A stretch of DNA of 64,000 bases from Nannobrachium achirus. Taxonomy: Eukaryota > Chordata > Actinopteri > Myctophiformes > Myctophidae. The DNA lies in NCBI GenBank assembly GCA_963921795.1, contig OY997647.1, forward strand, positions 60,786,357 to 60,850,356, read 5' to 3'. The notes beneath the pieces are model-generated. The model did no database searches and was not told where the DNA came from. It saw only the letters and a list, made by a program, of their open reading frames with translations. How positions within the stretch are numbered: the first letter of the stretch is position 1; every line of letters starts with the position of its first letter. The translations under genes were made by a program, and so were the position numbers. Positions 47,196-56,353 of the stretch are shown piece after piece.

Positions 47196-49109
47196 GTTAG
47201 TAACTACTAATACCATGGAACTGGACCTGAGGGCTAGGGCTAGGGATAGGGTTAATAACTACTAATACCATGGAACTGGACCTGAGGGCTAGGGATAGGG
47301 CTAGGGTTAATAACTACTAATACCATGGAACTGGACCTGAGGGCTAGGGCTAGGGATAGGGTTAATAACTACTAATACCATGGAACTGGACCTGAGGGCT
47401 AGGGCTAGGGATATGGATAATAACTACGAATACCATGGAACTGGACCTGAGGGCTAGGGCTAGGGATAGGGCTAGGGCTAATAACTACTAATACCATGGA
47501 ACTGGACCTGAGGGCTAGGGATAGGGCTAGGGATAATAAGTACTAATACCATGGAACTGGACCTGAGGGCTAGGGATAGGGCTAGGGATAGGGTTAATAA
47601 CTACTAATACCATGGAACTGGACCTGAGGGCTAGGGATAGGGATAGGGCTAGGGCTAGGGATAGGGCTAGGGATAGGGCTAGGGTTAATAACTACTAATA
47701 CCACGGAACTGGACCTGAGGGCTAGGGTTAGGGATAGGGCTAGGGTTAGGGTTAGGGTTAGGGTTAGGGTTAATAACTACTAATACCATGGAACTGGACC
47801 TGAGGGCTAGGGATAGGGCTAGGGTTAATAACTACTAATACCATGGAACTGGACCTGAGGGCTAGGGATAGGGCTAGGGATAGGGATAATAACTACTAAT
47901 ACCATGGAACTGGACCTGAGGGCTAGGGATAGGGCTAGGGCTAGGGATAGGGCTAGGGCTAATAACTATTAATACCATGGAACTGGACCTGAGGGCTAGG
48001 GATAGGGCTAGGGCTAGGGATAATAACTACTAATACCATGGAACTGGACCTGAGGGCTAGGGTTAGGGCTAGGGATAGGGCTAGGGCTAATAACTATTAC
48101 TACCATGGAACTGGACCTGAGGGCTAGGGATAGGGATAATAACGACTAATACCATGGAACTGGACCTGAGGGCTAGGGATAGGGCTAGGGGTAGGGTTAA
48201 TAACTACTAATACCATGGAATTGGACCTGAGGGCTAGGGATAGGGCTAGGGATAGGGTTAATAACTACTAATACCATGGAACTGGACCTGAGGGCTAGGG
48301 ATAGGGTTAATAACTACTAATACCATGGAACTGGACCTGAGGGCTAGGGTTAGGGATAGGGCTAGGGTTAGGGTTAGGGTTAGGGTTAGGGTTAATAACT
48401 ACTAATACCATGGAACTGGACCTGAGGGCTAGGGATAGGGCTAGGGTTAATAACTACTAATACCATGGAACTGGACCTGAGGGCTAGGGATAGGGCTAGG
48501 GATAGGGATAATAACTACTAATACCATGGAACTGGACCTGAGGGCTAGGGATAGGGCTAGGGCTAGGGATAGGGCTAGGGCTAATAACTATTAATACCAT
48601 GGAACTGGACCTGAGGGCTAGGGATAGGGCTAGGGCTAGGGATAATAACTACTAATACCATGGAACTGGACCTGAGGGCTAGGGTTAGGGCTAGGGATAG
48701 GGCTAGGGCTAATAACTATTACTACCATGGAACTGGACCTGAGGGCTAGGGATAGGGATAATAACGACTAATACCATGGAACTGGACCTGAGGGCTAGGG
48801 ATAGGGCTAGGGGTAGGGTTAATAACTACTAATACCATGGAATTGGACCTGAGGGCTAGGGATAGGGCTAGGGATAGGGTTAATAACTACTAATACCATG
48901 GAACTGGACCTGAGGGCTAGGGATAGGGTTAATAACTACTAATACCATGGAACTGGACCTGAGGGCTAGGGCTAGGGCTAGGGATAGGGTTAATAACTAC
49001 TAATACCATGGAACTTGACCTGAGGGCTAGGGATAGGGATAGGGATAGGGTTAATAACTACTAATACCATGGAACTTGACCTGAGGGCTAGGGATAGGGA
49101 TAGGGTTAG
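47196..49109 (+). repeat. Monomer block 13, right-edge block
   Basis: More diverged from the central blocks. It contains a tandem duplication of 622 bp (about 47720-48341 and 48342-48963), each copy with a run of five pure GGGTTA hexamers (47743-47772 and 48364-48394). Confidence 0.92.
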
Positions 49110-49228
49110 TGATGATCCTGATTGGATGACTGCTCTAGGTTTAACCCCTTGAACCCCGACATCCATTATTCTGATGAACATTCACCATCAACTCTTCTGT
49201 CGAGTACAAAGGCCTTCCTAAATAGGCC
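49110..49228 (+). repeat. Right-edge partial satellite spacer
   Basis: Holds only the first roughly 120 bp of the full spacer and stops at AAATAGGCC, with private changes (TGATGATCC, GACTGCTC, CTGTCGAG). Confidence 0.95.
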
Positions 49229-49450
49229 GGCCAGTGTGTGGAAATTCCAACCTCCCACCACGACATATGAAGCTTAGCTTCTCCGCGATTTTAGAGTCCT
49301 TCTGAAGTCCTGCTAAATGGTTGTGAATGCTGCACCCTGAAACCTGCCCAGCAGAAGTGCTAGACCAGGATGTTACATGCAGTACTAAAAAATCAACCAG
49401 TATGAACATGTTACCAACAAGCATCTGTATGAGGGCAGTTGTGGATAAAG
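49229..49450. other. Unique right flank of the satellite
   Basis: No gene or repeat recognised. It includes TTCCAACCTCCCACCACG and nothing satellite-like. Confidence 0.6.
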
Positions 49451-49458
49451 TAGTCAAC

Positions 49459-49895
49459 CAGGGGCGTCAATTGGGTATGGCAGGGGTATGCAGCTGCCAT
49501 ACCCTAGGTCCAGGGGGGAGAATACAAGTTAAAATATAAATCCATGAATGTCTCGTTGTCTATCTGTGGTGGTTATGTTGTTAAATTACATTAAAATAAC
49601 TACAAATGCAAAATTTAACAAGGTATTATAATTATATTCTCCACACTTCTATTCTCCCCATCTTGGCAGAATAGTATATTCCCAGGTTCCGCAGGTCAGC
49701 TGCACAGGTGCAATGGTTAATTGTGGCGCGTTTACTATATTATGCCAAGTTTAGCCGCACTTGAACAACTGTTCCAGACTGCCATATCCAGCCCAAGAAA
49801 CCATAGACATGCCTGTTGCTAAAGTATGGCAACATGACTGGTGTCTTGCACACGCGTGAAGCCATACCTTACCTTTTTCTGAACTGACGCCACTG
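49459..49895. mobile_element. Nonautonomous hAT element with perfect 8-bp duplication
   Basis: Ends CAGGGGCGTCAATT and AACTGACGCCACTG are imperfect inverted repeats of the same type as the 7514 element. TAGTCAAC is present at 49451-49458 and 49896-49903. GGGTATGGC...GCCATACC blocks are mirrored inside. The interior is unrelated to the hairpin-bearing family. Confidence 0.93.
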
Positions 49896-49903
49896 TAGTC
49901 AAC

Positions 49904-50040
49904 CCCAGACACTTGAGTCAATTTGTGGAGTGGAATTTTTAAGCATAGCATACTCAAGTAAAGTATACAGATACTTAAAAACTACAGTACTCAAGTAAAT
50001 GTTCTTCTTTACTGTCCACCACATATGGGGGGTTACCAAG
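49904..50040 (-). repeat. Fragment of a common teleost repeat (ACTCAAGTAAAGTA type)
   Basis: The phrases TACTCAAGTAAAGTATACAG, ATACTTAAAAACTAC and AGTACTCAAGTAAATG, ending near GTCCACCAC, are those of a repeat very frequent in fish genomes. A second copy, split by insertions, surrounds 54182-55187. Confidence 0.65.
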
Positions 50041-50290
50041 GGCGAGTGAGAAGATAGCTGACAGGAGAATGAGGCTGGTCAATCACTGCCACAGACACCG
50101 GGTTGGCTCCCAGCCAACACGCTGTACTGTGGGAGCCAACACATGGATATCGATCACAAAGGCTTCCCACACCTGCCTACGACGCACGTGGACGGACTAA
50201 AGAAAGATGTAGGGGCGCGGAAAGAACTGGTGATGACTGGAAATGCGAGGGCGGCCTAGAGAGAGGACAGGACAGAATTATCAGCAATGT
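50041..50290. other. Unassigned sequence before a microsatellite
   Basis: Open frames cross into the CA tract, but no protein motif was recognised. Confidence 0.4.
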
Positions 50291-50925
<635 letters not shown>

Positions 50926-51468
50926 CAGTTTACAGTTTAGGCATTTAGCAGACACTTTTAATCCAAAGCGACTTACAATAAGCAGATAATACATCACTAT
51001 AATAAACAAGATAACATGTCAGAACATCATCAACAAAATAGCAAATGCATATAAATATCAATATAAAAAAACAATATAATCAGTAAAGAAAATGATTCTA
51101 AAAAACCTAAAAACAAATGCTAACTAGCTTCATGTATGGTCATTGAGTGTTTCAGTGGTGCTATGGGTTTAGGTGGAGTCTGAAAAGGTGAGTCTTCAGT
51201 CCACGGAGAAAGCTAGCAAGTGAGTCCGTTGTTCTAAGTGCGACAGGGAGTTTATTCCACAGCTTGGGGGCCAGGAGGGCAAACTGTCTTGGACGAGTGG
51301 ATTTTTGTCCCGGGGCTTTTAGCGAGGGTTCTGTCAGCATCCCTGTGTTGGCTGATCTAAGTGAACGGGTGGGGGTGTAGGGGTTGATCAGGTTTTGGAG
51401 GTATGGAGGAGCCATACCTTTGGCTGCTTTGAAGGTCAGCATCAGTGTTTTGTATTCTCGTTTCCCAA
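50926..51468 (-). mobile_element. L2-type LINE 3' end
   Basis: The minus-strand frame to the stop at 51161 reads LTFKAAKGMAPPYLQNLINP and, further on, KLWNKLPVALRTTDSLASF and LKTHLFRLHLNP. The 3' untranslated part (51160-50926) ends with the sequence GCATTTAGCAGACACTTTTA and CCAAAGCGACTTACAATAAG on the plus strand, a tail widespread in fish L2 elements. It is truncated at about 51468. Confidence 0.88.
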
Positions 51469-52290
51469 CAGGTTTTATGAAATATTGGTTCTTGAGCTAA
51501 TTTTTGTTAGACCATGCATGTCAGACCTTGTCTGACAATCAGACCTTAACCATGATTGTGACCGCGTTGTGAAATGTTGTGAGCTTGTAGATCGGCTATT
51601 TTCACAGAATGTTCCCAATATGTTTTGCCAAATATTCACCTACTGTATTATGACACAACCACAATTTCATTTCATTTCAACCTTAATTTAAAAACCTTAA
51701 TCTTTTTCAGCGGTGCTGAGATTAGGCCAACACAAACAAAACAATATGCAATGATATATACTGTATTTACAGAATACATAAGTGAATAAAATAAATGATC
51801 AAGAGAAAATTCTATTCCTTGGGAAGCTAGGGCACACGGGGCCACACTTTATTCCTCTTTTTATCACCCAGTCTGCTTCCAGTAGCTCCGTCTTGTGATT
51901 GCACTACCAAAACAACAGAAGCAGGTGTAGGCACATACAGTACATAGTTCTAACAGCAAGCACAGAAAAAGCTGTGTTTTGCCATTAACTCAGTCGGTGC
52001 CATATTTAAAGTGGGATGACCTCTTATATTGCCGGTACGCCAACAAAGGGTTAAAAAAATAGTGTGCACGCTGGTGCACACATTCGTGCACAGATCATGC
52101 ACTATGCATGTGCATGCTTTTCACAGCTTTCAAACAAAAAAATCCGCTTGGAAATCCGTTCAGGCATTCAGGAGAAAGGGGCCCTTATGTTTTCTTCAAA
52201 TGTAAACAAACATGGCTGCCATGTTTGAAAGATGGGGTTGGTATGGGGGTTAAACATGCAATTTCGCGATCATGCCTAGTACACTGTTGG
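51469..52290. other. Unassigned sequence with a half hairpin module
   Basis: GTTGTGAGCTTGTAGATCGG followed by CTATTTTCAC at 51578-51607 is a lone right arm of the hairpin module. A T-rich region and a (CA)-poor stretch follow. No gene. Confidence 0.5.
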
Positions 52291-52299
52291 AGGTCCAAA

Positions 52300-52460
52300 A
52301 AAAAAAATTTCAAAAAATCTTTTTTCAATTTTTTTTTTTTTTTTTTTAATTATTTTTTTAAAAAAGACGTTCAGAAGACGTCTGGCAGGGAGGTCCATAG
52401 TGAAAAAGACGTTTTAAAGACGTTTTTATCATAGAAACATATTTTTTGGCAGGGTATGAG
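52300..52460. repeat. Poly(T)/A-rich tract and AAGACGTTT direct repeats
   Basis: A long T run (52321-52347) is followed by four close variants of AAGACGT(T/C) within 60 bp, and GGCAGGG occurs on both sides. It looks like the edge of an unclassified repeat. Confidence 0.5.
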
Positions 52461-52924
52461 TTAACCTTGTAAAACATGCCAGCCACAAACGTTTGCACCA
52501 ATCCATACCATTGCTGCTTTGAGTCTGTTAGACTATTCAAACGGATCGTTGTACCATTGCCTGAAGCAGCATCCCTCTTCTGCCATCACAAACCATTTCT
52601 TACAGCCTGTTTAAACATTGACCAGTTTTAGTTTTCTACTGTAAACATTGACCAATGACAGACAAGAAGGAGATTATGTAATCGTTCAGCTACCCTGAGA
52701 TTCTCGTGGAAATATTGCTGGGATCACACCTCAGTCTGCAGGGCCTTGAAAAAAAGAAAAAGAAAGAACATTTTTATCTGTCTGTCAAGGTTGGTGATGA
52801 AGAACGGAGCCTGTAGAGAGGTACAAATCCGCTATTCTATGACCTGAAATCTCAGTAGCGGAAATGAATTAATAGGTGGTTGGAAATAAACAAATCTGCT
52901 GATTTTGTTAATGCAAAAGGTAAA
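52461..52924. other. Unassigned sequence
   Basis: Nothing recognised beyond A-rich tracts near 52750. Confidence 0.4.
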
Positions 52925-53600
52925 GAAAAATCACACCCGTGTGAACTGAGCAGTGGTTTACCCACCTCATAGATCATGTGTACCGATTTTTGTGACATTT
53001 GAAGAAAATATGTAGGAAAAGGAGCAAAAAGTGTGTTTTGGAGAAAATTCAAGATGGCGGAAAATCTATCCTGGCGCAAATGGGCGTGGCCTATATGGGG
53101 AGATGCGTCTTGACCCAAGGAATCCAGGGAAAAAATAATTTAAATTTTCCGATCTACGGTTCAAGAGTTACGGGGCAAAACGCAAAGTGGGCCGTTATAG
53201 CGCCACCATGAGGCCAAGTGATGTAATTATTTTTCGATTCATTCTTAAAATCATTATGAATCTCCTCTCCGAGGTTTGAAACTGTAGCTCCTATGGTTTA
53301 CAAGAGAAAAATACTTGAAAGTGATTTCTTGCATTGTCCCATTATAAGTCAATGGGGACAATTAAGCGTCGTTTTTTGCCGATTACGTCGGCATGGTAAG
53401 GCGGATCGGAACGAAAGGTAATAGCACACCATTCCCGGCCGAGCCGCACATTTTGATGTATATATTGCGTGAGTGGCGTAAATGGTGCGGCACTAGTTAC
53501 GCGCCGAAGTTTAGGCTACATACAGACAGACACGGACGGACGGACGGAGACCCACACACACGGCCACGTATAGGAGCGTTGTGACCACCGCTCAAAAACA
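52925..53600 (+). repeat. Unclassified interspersed repeat, longer copy
   Basis: It shares its left part (TGTGAACTGAGCAGTGGT) and right part (CACGGCCACGTATAGGAGCG to ACCACCGCTCA) with the reversed copy at 2727-3020. TGAGCAGTGGT and ACCACCGCTCA are inverted. The body includes GGCGCCAC/TAGCGCCACCATGAGGC phrases and an ACAGACAGACACGGACGGAC run. No coding frame. Confidence 0.7.
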
Positions 53601-54147
53601 AGATATGTCTGGGAAATAATTACACCCGAGTAATTTACATGTGTATGAGGTCCTCGTGCAATCAAATTAAACACACGTTAAAAGATCTTTGAATTCCATG
53701 ATCTTAGTCCATTCAAAATAATATTTTATCTTTTACAGCTGACAAGGGTAGCTTGTGCAATTGCGGCACTGCATCCTTTTGTTTTAGTGTCACATTCATG
53801 CCACAAGTCTGGGAAAACAAGTGCAACAAAAATGCGTGGGAATGTGAGAAAAACAAGTTTCTGTCTCAGAAGAGTTTGCATTTTGGGTTCCGATTGGCTG
53901 TCATTCAAAGGTAATTGGCTGTGAGGCTAAGGCTCGAAGTAAACAAACAAAGATATAGCTTCAAAAGAAACAGCCTCTTGGTCTGCAAGTCTTTCTTGAT
54001 CTATCTTATTACTGAGTCTGACATCCACAATTTCCATAATGTAGCATGTATCAATAACTGTCAGGAAGGCGTGGTCTGCGGAGTTGTTCCTCAGAATAAC
54101 CTGTCAAAACAAATCTGTCTCTCACTTAATCACAGGGTGTCTTGAAA
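53601..54147. other. Unassigned sequence
   Basis: No gene recognised. The 76-residue plus-strand frame at 53915 has no motif I know. Confidence 0.4.
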
Positions 54148-54590
54148 GGAGTGGTAGAAAATAACTAAGTACTGTACTTAACCCTACCAGTGCCAGCCCC
54201 TAGATGGCGCCAAAGAATGCCAGGCTTTCTCCCATAGGCGAGCGCATTAGCATCCGGGGACTCACGTTGCAGTGACACGCGTGCTCACGTTTGTGCACGT
54301 CATGGAAAGGTCCCGGATGATAATGCTAACAGAATAGCTATTCCCATTTTGTCATTTTAAAGATCATTTTTCGGCGATTTCGCCGTAAATAAACCTCACG
54401 CCACATCCCTAAAAACACAATCCAGAGATATGGGCCTCCAAAGATGTGGTTTTTCATTGGATTCGGCGGCGATTCGCGGCTACGTTCGCGGATCACGGCC
54501 GGCATGGCTTCCCCAGGATTTGGACCACTGGATTTTAAATTTAGGCTCAGGCTTCAGAAGGCCTCGGATCATTTTATTCATTTCATTAAA

Positions 54591-54612
54591 AATCCCGAAC
54601 ATGTTCGGGATA
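54591..54612. repeat. 20-bp perfect palindrome, copy 1
   Basis: ATCCCGAACATGTTCGGGAT followed by AGGCACA. The second copy is at about 54827-54846. Confidence 0.9.
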
Positions 54613-54826
54613 GGCACACTGGACTACGTTCCGGAAGCGGCGCTGAACATTCGGTGAACATTGGGGGTCTCAAAAATGTATTTTAAACCATTTTTAATGG
54701 AATATATCGTCGGACCATGTAAAATGGCTAGCTGGCTAGCGTAGGACGAGCCAGGACCACCCACGACTCTACAAGCAGCTCAGGGTAAGTCAATTAATAA
54801 AAAAAAAATTGTTTTGGATTGAACAT

Positions 54827-54846
54827 ATCCCGAACATGTTCGGGAT
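54827..54846. repeat. 20-bp perfect palindrome, copy 2 (subterminal)
   Basis: Same palindrome followed by AGGCACA and the element end, so the 27-bp block is duplicated within the element. Confidence 0.9.
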
Positions 54847-54860
54847 AGGCACAGAATGAG

Positions 54861-55076
54861 TTAAAGGAGTAGTTCACCCTCAAAATGACTTCTTTTCTAT
54901 TGATTACTCACCCCATGGAGACTTGAGTTCAATAACATTTTTAGTTGTTTTGTCGCATTCCTAAGACAATAATTTGATTACAATAAATGTACCCCCATTC
55001 CATCCGGAATCAATGGGGGTAAATTTACCATAATCAATATTTTGTCTAAGGAATGCGACAAATACAAAGATATAGG

Positions 55077-55114
<38 letters not shown>

Positions 55115-55187
55115 GAACTCAAGTCTCCATCGCGTGGCTAATCAATAGAAGAAAAAAAGTCATTTTGGGGGTGAAATACTCCTTTAA
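54861..55187. mobile_element. T2/Kolobok-type MITE with long inverted repeats
   Basis: It starts TTAAAGGAGTAGTTCACCCT and ends GGGTGAAATACTCCTTTAA, with inverted pairing over about 70 bp (AAAATGACTTCTTTTCTATT, GAGACTTGAGTTC and complements). TTAA ends with AAAGG are known for T2 elements first described in Xenopus. The centre has a second inverted pair (TTGTCGCATTCCTAAGACAA with TTGTCTAAGGAATGCGACAA) and a TA tract. Confidence 0.85.
55079..55110. repeat. (TA)n microsatellite inside the MITE
   Basis: About 15 TA units. Confidence 0.95.
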
Positions 55188-55310
55188 GTAAAATGTTGAT
55201 GTATTTTTCCTTTCTTCATTATTTACAATTGTCAATACTTTTTCTTCTACCCCACTACATCTCAGAGGAAAATATTGTAGATACTTTTAGTCCACTACAA
55301 TTATATTATA

Positions 55311-55430
55311 TAGCGCTGTGAGCTTGTATATCTGCTATTTCTCAATAGCTAAAGTATAAAATAATTAAGGCCCCTCCACCTTGGGCCCTAGTAACTCAGT
55401 CCCACTTTTCCCCCCCTTGTGACGCCCCTG
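55311..55430 (-). mobile_element. Truncated copy of the hairpin-bearing hAT family
   Basis: The right edge reads TTGTGACGCCCCTG, the complement of the 7514 element's start. GGGCCCTAGTAACTCAGTCC and AATAGCTAAAG follow the same order in reverse. It ends at the hairpin's arm (GCGCTGTGAGCTTG), so truncation occurred at the hairpin centre. Confidence 0.85.
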
Positions 55431-55671
55431 GGGATGATGAGCCATCCAAGGAGTGGGTTATGACAAGATCCTCCCACCCGCTGCTCGCCTGGTGTAATAT
55501 AGATTCTACGAGCAGACCCAATCAGGAGCACAACAGAAAGAGAAGAAGAAACGTCATGCTTCAAAAAGCTGCTTGAGACAGACAGAGTTGAGGGAACAGC
55601 TTGGCGATTCAGCTGCAGTTGTGAATGAGGAAGCAGTTCCAGCTAGATGACATCACACACAGTATAACCAG
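55431..55671. other. Unassigned sequence
   Basis: Nothing recognised. Confidence 0.4.
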
Positions 55672-56353
55672 TAAGACTCCCTAATTGGGAGATAAGCGAC
55701 CGTCAGGTCGTCAGGCATACACAAACTTTAGAAGGCAATCGTAGGCAATCAGGAGGGAATATGGGAAATGGGACAGATCCATGTTGATGACATGACTTTA
55801 GAGATACTGTGTACTGCTTTGCGTGATTTTAGGGCAAAATCTGTGTCCAAAAATTTGCTTTGCAAAAATCGGCCTGATGGTGGCGCTAGATGGGACAGAT
55901 GCATGTTGATGACATGATAAAATAGGCCTCGTGGTTACATGGTAGAGCCCTCGGCCAAAAATCTGTTATATTCAAGCAGGAGGAAGTTCTATAGGTAGGT
56001 CTAATAGTTACGGTCAATAGTTATTACTTTCCTCTTACTTCATTCATTCATACTTTCCATTTAGACTATTAGTAAAAAATCTCTTTAGTGTGAAACTGAT
56101 CTGGAACTGGAACTCAAAGAAGACAGCTTTATATCACATTATTGCCTCCTTACACTGATTTCCTATTGATTTAAAAAAAAAATAGTTTTGTTCCTATCTC
56201 CATCTCTGAACATGTACTGTGAACAGCGATGTTCAGGTAAGTCTAGGGCAGGCCTTTAACACTTGTCTTGGTGTCAGTCATTAGATGCACAGGGTTGTGG
56301 GTCACAGATGACCGTAATTGCAGTGTTATAACCAGACTATAATGCATTACAGG

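Larger units (their letters stand above)
14194..49228 (+). repeat. Large telomere-like satellite array with higher-order structure
   Basis: Several hundred head-to-tail monomers in one orientation. Each has a core of about 31 bp (AATAACTACTAATACCATGG then AACTGGACCTG) followed by AGGGCT, AGGGAT or AGGGTT hexamers. The commonest monomer is 55 bp, and length changes in steps of 6 bp with hexamer number. A CCATGG palindrome is present in nearly every core. Variant cores (ACGACTAAT, ACTATTAAT, GATCTGGACC, ACTTGACC) recur at fixed places and define higher-order units. Units end in spacers listed separately. Same-strand hexamers resemble vertebrate TTAGGG, with runs of pure TTAGGG at 47743 and 48364. 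No protein is encoded; the repeated short frames are products of the repeat. Confidence 0.98.
54182..54860. mobile_element. Nonautonomous piggyBac-like element (TTAA duplication)
   Basis: It is flanked by TTAA at 54178-54181 and 54861-54864. It starts CCCTACCAGTGCC, and its other end read inward is CTCATTCTGTGCC, so GTGCC is shared and the start is CCC-like, as in piggyBac families. It carries two copies of a 20-bp perfect palindrome ATCCCGAACATGTTCGGGAT near its right half (54591 and 54826). Its two overlapping short frames at 54430-54686 show no transposase motif. Confidence 0.65.
54148..55305 (+). repeat. Teleost repeat split by TTAA insertions
   Basis: GTGGTAGAAAATAACTAAGT and ACTGTACTTAA on the left (54151-54181) continue at TTAAGTAAAATG (55184) and, further on, CTACCCCACTACATCTCAGA. 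Together they match the order of a very common fish repeat (GTGGTGGAAAGTAACTAAGT ... CCACTACATTTCAGAGG). The two inserted elements at 54182-55183 interrupt it exactly at one TTAA. Confidence 0.75.

Noticed and set aside
14831-49109. CRISPR-like regularity of repeats and spacers.
   Set aside because: The units are tandem with no unique spacers of constant length, and the host is a vertebrate.
22858-49181. Ten near-identical minus-strand frames of about 62 residues starting MFIRIMDVGVQGVK at each unit boundary.
   Set aside because: They are copies of the same 120-bp spacer start plus two monomers. Conservation is explained by array homogenisation, and no protein family is recognised.
14194-49228. 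The array as a true chromosome end.
   Set aside because: Unique DNA with genes or transposons lies on both sides, and pure TTAGGG occurs only in runs of five or fewer. At most it is interstitial or former subtelomeric sequence.
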